Notes: generated by a model from the letters alone, not told the origin. 8,750 bases of DNA from Armatimonadota bacterium (GCA_016199605.1 JACQGJ010000012.1:1-8750), one strand, 5' to 3'; counted from the stretch's first letter, positions 1 through 6,534 are shown. Program-made: numbers and translations.

Positions 1-1443
1 GATTTCGACACCTCGGACCGCCTCTACTTCGAGCCTCTCACCGAAGAAGACTGTATGAACATCATCCTCAAGGAAAGCCGGAAAGATCCGGCCGCCTTTG
101 CGGGGATCATCGTCCAGTTCGGCGGTCAGACGGCCATCAATCTCGCAGAGCCTTTGCACCGCCAAGGCGTGAAGATCATCGGCACGCCTTTCGACTCCAT
201 TGACCTCGCTGAAGACCGCAACAAGTTTGAGCGGCTGCTGAACGACCTGGGTATCCCCAAACCTCCTGGCCGCGCGGTAACTTCGGTCGATGCGGCGGCA
301 GAAGTCGCGACGGAGATCGGCTACCCGGTTCTCGTCCGTCCCTCGTATGTCCTCGGCGGCCGGGCCATGGAGATCGTCTACAATGAACGTGACCTCCACG
401 CTTACATGACCTATGCCGCCGACGTTTCGCCGAAGAAGCCGATTCTCGTCGACAAGTACATCTTTGGCAAAGAAGCCGAAGTGGATGTGATAGCAGACGG
501 AGAAGATTGCCTCCTCCCCGGGATCATGGAACACATCGAGCGAGCTGGCGTCCATTCAGGCGACAGCATGGCTGTCTACCCGCCTCAGACTCTTTCGCCG
601 GAGGTCGTCGGGCAGATTGAGGAGCACTCCCTCCGCCTCGCCGAAGCCCTCGAAGTCCGAGGTGTAATGAACATCCAGTATGTCGTGGAGAACGGAATCG
701 CCTACATCCTGGAGGTGAATCCGCGGGCCAGCCGCACCATCCCCTATCTGTCCAAGGTGACCGGCATTCCCATGGTGAAAGTCGCCGTGAAGTGCATGCT
801 CGGTCAAACTCTGAAAGAACAAGGCTACTCCAGCGGGATCTACCCGACTCGAAGCATCGTTGCCGTGAAAGCTCCCGTCTTCTCCTTCGCGAAGCTGACG
901 GAGGTCGACATCGAGTTGGGCCCAGAGATGAAATCAACGGGGGAGGTCATGGGAGTCGACTCCGACTTTTCGCGCGCCCTCTACAAAGCCATGGTGGCCT
1001 CGGGCTACGATGTTCCGCCTTCCGGTTCCCTGATCGCTACCATTGCCGACCGAGACAAAGAGGAATCTGTGGAAATCATCGAGGGCTTCTCTAATCTGGG
1101 GTACCGCGTCTATGCTACCGAAGGAACGCACAAGTTCCTCAATGAGCGGGGCATCGACAGCGTCCTGGTCAGCAAGCTGGGCGATCTCAACGAACCGGTC
1201 AACGTGCCTCGACTGATGGACCTCATTGTCAACAAGAAAGCCGATCTGTTGCTCAACACGCCCACCGGTCGCAAACGAACTGCGCGGGATGGGCTCCGAA
1301 TTCGCAGGGCTTCCGTGGAACACGGCGTGCCTTGTCTAACTTCTCTCGATACCGCCCGGGCCCTGCTCATGGCCCTGCAAGCCAGGCAGGAGCACGACGA
1401 CTTCGACGTGATCGCAGTAAGTGATTACTTTGCGGAGGGCTGA
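1..1443 (+). CDS. carB: Carbamoyl-phosphate synthase large subunit, C-terminal half (5' end outside window)
   Basis: The large subunit of carbamoyl-phosphate synthase makes carbamoyl phosphate for pyrimidine and arginine synthesis. The reading frame is open from base 1, so the gene starts upstream; 480 residues are visible, roughly the last 45% of a protein that is usually about 1,070 residues. The fragment opens with the DTSDRLYFEPLT segment that begins the second synthetase half. It continues through the carbamate-phosphorylating ATP-grasp domain: RPSYVLGG at visible residues 113-120, and ILEVNPRASRT with the metal-binding Glu and Asn at about 238 and 240. It ends in an MGS-like allosteric domain from about residue 341 (ATIADRDKEES, then LLNTPTGRK). 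ATG codons inside the fragment, such as base 55, are internal methionines and not starts. The stop TGA at 1441-1443 is six bases before the pyrK-like gene, which suggests one transcript. Identification is secure from several conserved motifs. Confidence 0.97.
   Translation, partial: DFDTSDRLYFEPLTEEDCMNIILKESRKDPAAFAGIIVQFGGQTAINLAEPLHRQGVKIIGTPFDSIDLAEDRNKFERLLNDLGIPKPPGRAVTSVDAAAEVATEIGYPVLVRPSYVLGGRAMEIVYNERDLHAYMTYAADVSPKKPILVDKYIFGKEAEVDVIADGEDCLLPGIMEHIERAGVHSGDSMAVYPPQTLSPEVVGQIEEHSLRLAEALEVRGVMNIQYVVENGIAYILEVNPRASRTIPYLSKVTGIPMVKVAVKCMLGQTLKEQGYSSGIYPTRSIVAVKAPVFSFAKLTEVDIELGPEMKSTGEVMGVDSDFSRALYKAMVASGYDVPPSGSLIATIADRDKEESVEIIEGFSNLGYRVYATEGTHKFLNERGIDSVLVSKLGDLNEPVNVPRLMDLIVNKKADLLLNTPTGRKRTARDGLRIRRASVEHGVPCLTSLDTARALLMALQARQEHDDFDVIAVSDYFAEG
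1434..1439 (+). promoter_or_regulatory. Ribosome binding site for the pyrK-like gene
   Basis: GGAGGG lies inside the last codons of carB, ten bases before the ATG at 1450. It supports that ATG over the ATG at 1443, whose frame closes after 29 codons. It also implies translation of the second gene from the carB transcript. Confidence 0.6.
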
Positions 1444-1449
1444 TGGCTT

Positions 1450-2289
1450 ATGGTTCCCCTCCACGGCCCTCAACAACGGTCTCTCAACCCGCACCCGTCA
1501 ACCTCTTTTCTCTGTCCCCTTCTCACCAATGAAGAACTTGCCGCCGGCTTCTACCAGATGACTCTGTCGGTCCCGGCAGACTTCCCTCCTCCACTGCCCG
1601 GTCAGTTCGTACAAGTTCGCTGCTCCAGAGATAACGACCCCTTCCTCCGCCGTCCCTTCAGCGTCTGCACGTATTCACGAGGAGACTCTGCTCTGTCGAT
1701 CGTGTATCAAGTGGTCGGAAGGGGCAGCGCTTACCTGTCACGGCGCCAGGCGGGGGAAGAGATCGACATGCTGGGTCCGCTGGGGAATCCCTTCCCCCTC
1801 CCCGACGCGGCCCACGCAATCCTGGTGGGAGGCGGAGTGGGAGTGCCACCCCTGGTCCGGTTGGCTGATTGGCTGCTATACGAGGTCCGCGTTCCTTTGG
1901 AGTCGGTCGTTGTGCTGCAGGGAGCGCGGACGAAATCCGCCGTGCTGTGCGACGATCTCTTTCACAGCATGGGAGTTTCGCTCCAGGTGAGCACGGAAGA
2001 CGGAACCAGCGGACACAAGGGGCTGGTCACTGATCTGCTTCAGCCTGTCCTTGGGAATCGCGGCGACGGGAAGAGAATGGTCGTGTATGCTTGCGGGCCG
2101 CCTCCGATGCTCAAGGCCGTCGCGGCAGTTGCGGAGCGAGGTGACGTCCAATGCCACGTCTGCATGGAAGCTCCCATGCCGTGTGGCTTTGGAGTGTGCA
2201 TGGGGTGTGTGATCCCCACGGTCAATGGGTACCAACGCTGCTGCCGTGAGGGTCCTGTGTTCGATGCCAGGGAAGTTCGCTGGGAGTAA
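1450..2289 (+). CDS. pyrK: Dihydroorotate dehydrogenase electron-transfer subunit (PyrK type)
   Basis: This is an FAD and [2Fe-2S] protein of the ferredoxin-reductase family. PyrK passes electrons from dihydroorotate oxidation by class 1B PyrD to NAD+, in the cytoplasm. In the 279-residue product, RPFS at 68-71 is the flavin-binding motif of the N-terminal barrel. The nucleotide-binding half has VGGGVGVPPL at 126-135 and YACGPPPM at 213-220. The C-terminal cluster motif is complete: Cys245, Cys250, Cys253 and Cys265 in the pattern PCGFGVCMGC then YQRCC, followed by the family's GPVFDA. The N-terminus is about 20 residues longer than usual and proline-rich, but the RBS supports the ATG at 1450. 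It follows carB by six bases, which fits pyrimidine biosynthesis. The usual pyrD partner is not next to it. Other ferredoxin-reductase-like subunits share the fold, but the cysteine spacing and the carB neighbour favour PyrK. Confidence 0.9.
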   Translation: MVPLHGPQQRSLNPHPSTSFLCPLLTNEELAAGFYQMTLSVPADFPPPLPGQFVQVRCSRDNDPFLRRPFSVCTYSRGDSALSIVYQVVGRGSAYLSRRQAGEEIDMLGPLGNPFPLPDAAHAILVGGGVGVPPLVRLADWLLYEVRVPLESVVVLQGARTKSAVLCDDLFHSMGVSLQVSTEDGTSGHKGLVTDLLQPVLGNRGDGKRMVVYACGPPPMLKAVAAVAERGDVQCHVCMEAPMPCGFGVCMGCVIPTVNGYQRCCREGPVFDAREVRWE

Positions 2290-2322
2290 GGCGACCTCGG
2301 GGCAGGCTCGGACTGGACTGGG

Positions 2323-3471
2323 TTACGAGCACGCCGGGCCCTCCAACTCGGAGCCGAGCTCGCTCTCCATCTCCTTCACTCTTGCGACATGCCGCGGGTG
2401 CAAGACGGCCCTTAAACGGACGTGCGCGTTCTGGTACTCCCGGCTCAGGATCGTTCCGTGCTCTGCAATGTAGGCCGCCACTCGACCTTCCGCAGCCGGC
2501 AGCTCAATCTCTATCTCCACTTGCTGCTTGTGGACCAACTTCTCGATGCTCTGCTTCAGAAGGTGGAGTCCGGTCCCTTTCACCGCCGAAGTCCTCACCG
2601 TTTCTTCATACTGGTCCTGTTCCTTCGGCAGGCTCCCTTCGTCCACGAGATCGCACTTGTTGAGCACCCAGACCGTCGGCTGGTCGGTGCAACCCAACTC
2701 CCCCAGAACTCTCTCCACTGAAGTGATCTGGTTCCTGCGTTCCGGGTGACTGGCATCCACCACGTGGAGCAGCAGATCGGCTTCCCGAACTTCTTCGAGA
2801 GTTGCGTGGAACGAAGCAACCAGGTGATGGGGAATGTTCTGGATGAACCCAACCGTATCCGTCAGCAGAACGGTCTGGCCGCCGGGGAGTTGAAGGCTGC
2901 GGGTTGTGGCGTCAAGAGTTGCGAACAAGCGATTCTCAGTGAACAGTCGCTCTCCGGTGAGAGCGTTCATGAGGGCGGTCTTACCCACGTTGGTGTACCC
3001 GACCATTGCGACCGTGAAGAACTCCTGCCGCCCGAGGGTCTCCTGAGTCTTGCGGCGCTGGATCTGTTCGAGCGAAGCCTGGAGGTCGCCGATGCGTTGG
3101 CGCGCTCTCCGCCGGTCCACCTCGATCTGCATTTCACCGGGACCGCGAAGCCCGATGCCTCCCTCGATGCGCGAGAGGTGAGTCCATAGACGACGGAGGC
3201 GCGGGAGTTGGTATTGGAGCTGCGCCAGCTCCACCTGCAGCTTCGCCTGCCGCGTCCGGGCGCGGTGCGCGAAGATGTCGAGGATCAATTCCGTGCGGTC
3301 GATGACCCGGACCCCGGTTTCCCGCTCCAGGTTTCTGATCTGCACCGGGGCGAGGTCATGATCGAACACTACGAGATCGGCCTGCCCGGCGCGGCACAAC
3401 TCGGACAGTTCCGCGACTTTGCCTTTCCCAATGAATAGGGCGGGATGGATGGCGTCTCGCCGTTGGATCAC
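2323..3471 (-). CDS. hflX: GTPase HflX (ribosome-associated; annotated from first usable GTG, true N-terminus longer)
   Basis: HflX is a cytoplasmic GTPase of the OBG-HflX group that binds 50S subunits and rescues or splits stalled or heat-damaged ribosomes. The 382 residues from GTG 3471 contain the HflX-specific linker (GGIGLRGPGE at about 104-113, then a basic helix) and the G domain: G1 GYTNVGKT at 158-165, G3 DTVG at 205-208, G4 NKCD at 271-274, G5-like TSAVKG near 295. A C-terminal domain follows. The GTG lies inside the conserved N-terminal domain: upstream codons in the same frame continue typical HflX sequence (ERAILIGVHFRDGEGD at about 3585-3538), so this start is almost certainly not the real one. 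The frame stays open to the stop TGA at 3660-3658 but has no ATG, GTG or TTG there. The gene converges on pyrK with 33 bases between stop codons. Identity is very secure; the 5' end is not. Confidence 0.93.
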   Translation of the reverse strand: MIQRRDAIHPALFIGKGKVAELSELCRAGQADLVVFDHDLAPVQIRNLERETGVRVIDRTELILDIFAHRARTRQAKLQVELAQLQYQLPRLRRLWTHLSRIEGGIGLRGPGEMQIEVDRRRARQRIGDLQASLEQIQRRKTQETLGRQEFFTVAMVGYTNVGKTALMNALTGERLFTENRLFATLDATTRSLQLPGGQTVLLTDTVGFIQNIPHHLVASFHATLEEVREADLLLHVVDASHPERRNQITSVERVLGELGCTDQPTVWVLNKCDLVDEGSLPKEQDQYEETVRTSAVKGTGLHLLKQSIEKLVHKQQVEIEIELPAAEGRVAAYIAEHGTILSREYQNAHVRLRAVLHPRHVARVKEMESELGSELEGPACS

Positions 3472-3657
3472 TTTGCCGACGATGTCAGCGCCGGCTGTAT
3501 CCGCCAGGGCGGCAAGCTCGTCGAGGGACGCCTCAACGTCTCCTTCGCCGTCGCGGAAATGGACGCCGATGAGAATGGCGCGCTCCGTGGTCTTGTGTGG
3601 AGAGTAGGAGTGGTGGTTAGGGCTTGTGCGGGTCTTCTCGGCTTTCGTTGTTAAGTA
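3472..3657 (-). other. In-frame upstream extension of hflX lacking any standard start codon
   Basis: Read on the minus strand, this stretch continues the hflX frame without a stop for 62 codons. From about 3585 inwards it encodes recognisable HflX N-terminal domain (ERAILIGVHFRD, then DVEASLDELAALADTAGAD, then VGK directly before the GTG at 3471). It is therefore coding. No ATG, GTG or TTG occurs in this frame before the stop at 3660-3658. Three explanations are possible: a non-standard start (for example ATT at 3576), an indel in the sequence, or frameshifting from GTG 3661, which lies in another frame. Confidence 0.75.
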
Positions 3658-3685
3658 TCACGCTCCAGTAATAGCAACTGCCTGA

Positions 3686-3714
3686 ATTATTGCACTGCCT
3701 TCGGCGCAAGTCAA
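3686..3714 (-). promoter_or_regulatory. Sigma70-type promoter upstream of hflX
   Basis: On the minus strand, TTGACT (3714-3709) and AATAAT (3691-3686) are 17 bases apart. They match the -35 and -10 consensus at 5 of 6 positions each. The expected transcript start is near 3679, about 20 bases before the GTG at 3661 and about 95 bases before the first recognisable HflX codon. Seen in sequence; activity is inferred. Confidence 0.6.
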
Positions 3715-3874
3715 CGGCTCCGACCGGGACAGGATAAGATTCGTGGGCCGGCTCGCACCCCTTGAGACTTTCCAGCCTCGCACGATCTTCCTCTGACCGC
3801 TCGCCACCGACCGCCACACTGCGCGTTGCCGGAGCCGATACGACGAGTCTCGGGCGTCGGCTGCGAGCAAGGAT

Positions 3875-4138
3875 TTACCATCTCCGTGGTCCGGAGATCT
3901 CCCACAGCAGTTTCTCCATGGGAGAGGTCACGCGATCTTCGACTTCCTTCGCGTTCATCCCCGGCGCTTGCACGAACACGTCGATCATCGGGACGATGAT
4001 CTGGGGCTCCTCTTCACGAGGCAGTTTGACAACCGAGAAGAGTCCGAGCAGCACGCTCGCCGTAATGATGAGAGGCGTCAGTTTGGAGTCGATAAAGAAG
4101 TGGGCAATGCGCCCGGCTAAGCCGAGGTTCCTTGTCAT
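3875..4138 (-). pseudogene. Truncated RND efflux permease, N-terminal fragment
   Basis: This is the first ~80 residues of an AcrB/CusA-like inner-membrane RND transporter, which normally has about 1,000 or more residues. It begins with a cytoplasmic segment (MTRNLGLAGRIAHFFIDSKL) and transmembrane helix 1 at about 21-37. The characteristic periplasmic start follows: LPREEEPQIIVPMIDVF at about 39-55, then the EVEDRVTSPMEKLLWEI segment ending near 81. Family members would continue into the porter domain at this point. Here the similarity stops and six unrelated residues (SGPRRW) lead to a stop. A GAAAGG sits upstream of the ATG at an 11-base spacing. Without the rest of the porter and membrane domains it cannot pump. 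No membrane-fusion protein or outer-membrane channel gene is adjacent. It is a decayed or recombined remnant, or an assembly junction. Confidence 0.82.
3880..3898. repeat. Hairpin at the break point of the RND fragment
   Basis: ATCTCCG and CGGAGAT form a perfect 7-bp inverted repeat around a 5-base loop, exactly where RND similarity ends. It could be a recombination scar or a weak terminator; there is no T-tract. Confidence 0.45.
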
Positions 4139-4157
4139 CGCGAGTCATACCTTTCGG

Positions 4158-4186
4158 TTGTGAGTCGTTTTCCATGGTGGTATACT
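4158..4186 (+). promoter_or_regulatory. Promoter of the small-protein/aspartic protease pair
   Basis: TTGTGA (4158-4163) and TATACT (4181-4186) have 17-base spacing, matching consensus at 4 and 5 of 6 positions. Transcription would begin near 4193, leaving a very short leader before the ATG at 4210. Confidence 0.5.
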
Positions 4187-4189
4187 ACC
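4176..4189. promoter_or_regulatory. Near-perfect palindrome over the -10 box, possible operator
   Basis: GGTGGTATACTACC is a 14-base palindrome with one mismatched pair, centred on GTATAC. It covers the -10 box of the promoter for the 4210 gene and lies between divergent genes. This is a typical place for a repressor site. No regulator is encoded next to it. Confidence 0.35.
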
Positions 4190-4196
4190 GCTGACT

Positions 4197-4204
4197 GGAG
4201 GTGA
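4197..4204 (+). promoter_or_regulatory. Strong ribosome binding site deciding the start at 4210
   Basis: GGAGGTGA, fully complementary to the 16S anti-Shine-Dalgarno core, ends five bases before ATG 4210. This makes the in-frame GTG at 4201, which overlaps the site itself, an unlikely start. Confidence 0.75.
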
Positions 4205-4209
4205 GGAAG

Positions 4210-4512
4210 ATGCAACCAAAACTGTTGAGTCCCTTCAAGTCCAAGAGCAGCGCGACGCAGGTTACGGGCGGGTCTGAACCGATCGCCGCGATTGAGGCGC
4301 GCTATCGGGATGAATGGCTGGCGATTGAGGTAACTGCCACCGATCGCCGGGGTGACGCAACCAGGGGGATCGTCATTGCGCATGACAAAGATCACGATAG
4401 GGCAGTCGAAGCACTGATGCAGTCTCCTGCTAAGGACGTAATGTTCATTTACAGTGGAGACATCCCAATCGGTGCTGATGGAGTTCTTCTTCATGGCCAT
4501 ATTTCGCTTTGA
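4210..4512 (+). CDS. Small hypothetical protein upstream of aspartic protease
   Basis: A 100-residue soluble protein of unknown function. It has no signal peptide, membrane segment or cysteine cluster. A low-complexity, basic N-terminus (SPFKSKSS) precedes a compact domain at about 28-85. Within it, RYRDEWLAIEVTATDRRGDATRG, split around residue 45, suggests a beta-rich core, followed by IVIAHDKDHDRAVEAL, probably a helix. This resembles small bacterial hypothetical proteins with a 'YEGEWVLL ... GYVLAHSP' pattern that are found beside retropepsin-like genes; I recall this from general knowledge and have not verified it. The ATG at 4210 is chosen for its excellent RBS. The 3' end overlaps the next gene by 20 bases, so the two are probably translated together and may act together. 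An accessory or antitoxin-like role is speculation. Confidence 0.8.
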   Translation: MQPKLLSPFKSKSSATQVTGGSEPIAAIEARYRDEWLAIEVTATDRRGDATRGIVIAHDKDHDRAVEALMQSPAKDVMFIYSGDIPIGADGVLLHGHISL

Positions 4513-4939
4513 TCCTGCTTCACGCAGCATCCAGTTGATAGCTTATGCAAGTAACGGTCAAGTTGTACGATTGGCAATGGCGCTGGATACTGGCGCGACC
4601 CAGACCACGATTCCTGTGTGGGAAGCGAAACGCATGAGGCTACGGGCGTCCCCGAGGCAACCTTCTGTTGTGACAGTCACTGCAGAGGGCAGCGTTACGT
4701 CGCCCGTGTATGAGCTTCCCCACCTGCGAGTCGTTGGGCAGACGGTACAGGGTCTTCAGGTCACCGCTCTGGATATCCCTGTTGCCGCTGGTGTGGATAG
4801 TCTTCTCGGTCTCAACTTCCTCCGCCATTTCATCCTCATCGTCAACTTCCCAAAAGGCAGACTGGCGTTGCTTTCCTCCAACCGAAACCTCTTCCATCGC
4901 CTGTGTGGCTTCATCGGTCTGATGAGGGTCTACTGGTAG
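4493..4939 (+). CDS. Retropepsin-like aspartic protease
   Basis: A 148-residue single-domain protein of the bacterial retropepsin/gag-asp protease family. These act as dimers, each subunit giving one catalytic Asp. The catalytic motif LDTGATQTTI has Asp32. Beta strands follow, and the second family signature is VDSLLGLNFLRHF at about 101-113, in which the hydrophobic-hydrophobic-Gly (LLG, 104-106) supports the active site. The C-terminal FPKGRLAL closes the domain. There is no signal peptide, so it is probably cytosolic. ATG 4493 is preferred because GGAG lies nine bases upstream (4480-4483). GTG 4454 and ATG 4478 are in frame but poorly placed and would add residues outside the domain. The gene overlaps the upstream small gene by 20 bases. 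Natural substrates are unknown. Confidence 0.85.
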   Translation: MAIFRFDPASRSIQLIAYASNGQVVRLAMALDTGATQTTIPVWEAKRMRLRASPRQPSVVTVTAEGSVTSPVYELPHLRVVGQTVQGLQVTALDIPVAAGVDSLLGLNFLRHFILIVNFPKGRLALLSSNRNLFHRLCGFIGLMRVYW

Positions 4940-4957
4940 CCGGTACGCGGGCGGCAT

Positions 4958-4982
4958 CCCAAGGGAGCAGAGCAGCCTTGGG
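4958..4982. terminator. Hairpin between convergent genes
   Basis: CCCAAGG and CCTTGGG pair perfectly over 7 bp around an 11-base loop, 18 bases after the aspartic protease stop. There is no T-tract, so terminator function is only a guess from the position between convergent genes. Confidence 0.35.
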
Positions 4983-4988
4983 CGGACC

Positions 4989-5015
4989 CGAGTCCTGGTA
5001 GCGTGTGGGGACTCG
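4989..5015. repeat. Second hairpin between convergent genes
   Basis: CGAGTCC and GGACTCG form a 7-bp stem with a 13-base loop, six bases after the previous hairpin. Together the two could form a bidirectional terminator or part of a structured RNA. The rest of 4940-5068 shows no gene. Confidence 0.3.
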
Positions 5016-5068
5016 AGGGAAGCCTGACGGACACCTGGCGGCGGCGTAGTCGATGGGGCAAGGACGAG

Positions 5069-6385
5069 TTAGCTTTTCCCAGTGAGGTAGGGCCGTACGT
5101 CGAAGAACTCTACCCCTCCAAAGGTCGTTTTCTGAAGTAAGGGGTCTTTGATCTTCATCAACTCATTGAGGCAACCGGATATACGCATGGAAGCATCGAC
5201 GATTGTGTGAACTCGGTCGGGAACTTCTCCGGAGTTGTTGCAGAGGATCAGCTCTGCATTTCCCACAATCGCCGCCAACGCGTTGTTGGCTACGTGCTGA
5301 AGGGTGCAGACGGTCTGGTTGACCCCCTCGAGAAGAGCGCGTCGCTGGTTCAGGAGGGACAACCCGACATGCGACGCGAGGGCAATCAGCAGGCGTGTCC
5401 TATCCTCCGTAAAGAAGCCCGTCTCTCGGCTGGCTGCATTCAAGGATCCCAAGGGCTTGCCGCTGCCATCGAGGAAAGGCAGGATCGCGTAGGAGCGGAT
5501 TGACTTCCGTTGAAGGAAGCCAAGAAAAGAGGAGATCGAGGCTGGCGCCGAGCCGCCCCGTGAGTAATCGATGGAATTGTCGATGAAGGGGGTGTTTGAG
5601 GAAATGACGGACATGATGAAGCTGCCCCCGTGTTGAGCCTTTTGGTCCTCAGTTGGGGCGATGCTGTCCATCGAAAACTCCTGACCCTCGGTTGCCAGGG
5701 GACATTTTTCTGTCTGGGAACCTTCGGGAGATCCTCCCTCTCGGAAGATTCTCCCGCGTCCGGATTCGACAGATTGCGAGACCACGTGGATCCGGTAAAC
5801 TGATGCATCATGAGTGACAAGACCAAGAGACATACAGTCCAGGGGAGCAAGCGGAAACAGTTCCCGAAGGAGATCACTGAAGGTATTGCGGATGTCGTGG
5901 TCGGAATGGACCATCTGAAGCAACCGGTTTTCGACCTGCAGCTTCCGTAGCCGAGGTTCGTCCCGTTGGGCGCGGTTAGCTCCGGTCTCTTGATTCTGTT
6001 GGATCAGTTGCTGCTGCTCAAGAGTCCTGTCGACAACTGCTTCCAGGACATGGACCAGGTCCACCTTCTGGATGTAGAGGTGCGCCCCCAGACGCAAGGC
6101 ATGTGCCGCCACTTTCTCGCTTCCGTAGCCAGTGATGAAGATGACGGGGGTCGGGTTCTTCCGCGCCCGCATCTCTCTGAGCACCTCCAGACCATCGAGT
6201 TCCGGCATCGCATAGTCAAGGAGGAGGAGGTCAGGTGCAAAACTGTCGAGCGCCTCCAGGCACTCACGGCCAGATTGCGCGATCCGAGTTTCCAGTCCGG
6301 GGAGGTGCGCCTTGAGCTTCCGCTCGATCATGGAAGTTGTCGAGGCCTCGTCATCGACAATGAGTATGCGAATTGGTTTCTCCAA
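5069..6385 (-). CDS. Receiver-GAF signalling protein with orphan histidine-kinase dimerisation segment
   Basis: A 438-residue cytoplasmic two-component protein. The receiver domain (about 5-120) has the acidic pair Asp11-Asp12, phosphoacceptor Asp57 (LLLLDYAMPELDG), Thr85 (FITG) and Lys107. The proline usual after that lysine is valine. A glutamine-rich, probably coiled-coil linker follows (about 112-158), then a GAF-like sensor domain at about 160-345, whose last strand and helix are clear (SYAILPFLDGSGKPLGSLN). The last 75 residues look like a DHp helix pair: an H-box-like LQHVANNALAAIVGNAELIL with His364, then a second helix. No HATPase (N, G boxes) follows, so it cannot be an ordinary kinase. 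It may relay or receive phosphate, or bind a partner kinase. TTG is the start: AGGGAG lies five bases upstream and MEKPIRILIVDDE is a standard receiver beginning. It is monocistronic, and neither a kinase nor a DNA-binding output is adjacent. Confidence 0.88.
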   Translation of the reverse strand: MEKPIRILIVDDEASTTSMIERKLKAHLPGLETRIAQSGRECLEALDSFAPDLLLLDYAMPELDGLEVLREMRARKNPTPVIFITGYGSEKVAAHALRLGAHLYIQKVDLVHVLEAVVDRTLEQQQLIQQNQETGANRAQRDEPRLRKLQVENRLLQMVHSDHDIRNTFSDLLRELFPLAPLDCMSLGLVTHDASVYRIHVVSQSVESGRGRIFREGGSPEGSQTEKCPLATEGQEFSMDSIAPTEDQKAQHGGSFIMSVISSNTPFIDNSIDYSRGGSAPASISSFLGFLQRKSIRSYAILPFLDGSGKPLGSLNAASRETGFFTEDRTRLLIALASHVGLSLLNQRRALLEGVNQTVCTLQHVANNALAAIVGNAELILCNNSGEVPDRVHTIVDASMRISGCLNELMKIKDPLLQKTTFGGVEFFDVRPYLTGKS

Positions 6386-6390
6386 GTCAA

Positions 6391-6396
6391 CTCCCT
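6391..6396 (-). promoter_or_regulatory. Ribosome binding site fixing the TTG start of the receiver-GAF gene
   Basis: AGGGAG on the minus strand is five bases before TTG 6385. No in-frame ATG or GTG is placed near an RBS or gives a sensible receiver N-terminus. Confidence 0.6.
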
Positions 6397-6468
6397 GACT
6401 GCGGTGTTAGCGGAAGAGACGTTCCCTGGGTTCCGAAGGGCGATGATAGCAGGTTCAGGACAGCAAGC

Positions 6469-6497
6469 ATTATATTACGGGTTGGAGATCGTGGCAA
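6469..6497 (-). promoter_or_regulatory. Near-consensus sigma70 promoter for the receiver-GAF gene
   Basis: On the minus strand TTGCCA (6497-6492) and a perfect TATAAT (6474-6469) are 17 bases apart. Transcription would start near 6462, giving a leader of about 75 bases before the TTG at 6385. This is the best promoter in the window and suggests steady expression under the housekeeping sigma factor. Confidence 0.72.
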
Positions 6498-6534
6498 TGA
6501 CATGTGTGCCTTTTCCATTCCGATGTCGCTCCCC

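Noticed and set aside
1443..1532. ATG overlapping the carB stop (TGATG)
   Set aside because: Its frame closes after 29 codons. The PyrK domain is in the frame of ATG 1450.
2746..3189. 147-codon plus-strand frame inside hflX
   Set aside because: It is fully antisense to the conserved G domain of HflX, and such open antisense frames are common at this base composition.
3617..3870. Minus-strand frame from about 3870 to TAA at 3617, upstream of and overlapping the hflX leader
   Set aside because: The translation (containing AVGGERSEEDRARLESL) looks vaguely protein-like, but it has no good RBS-supported start, runs through the hflX promoter and matches nothing known. It is kept only as the possible leader frame from GTG 3661.
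4135..4530. 131-codon minus-strand frame opposite the small gene
   Set aside because: It lies opposite a frame with a perfect RBS and promoter and shows no family resemblance. It is taken as a shadow.
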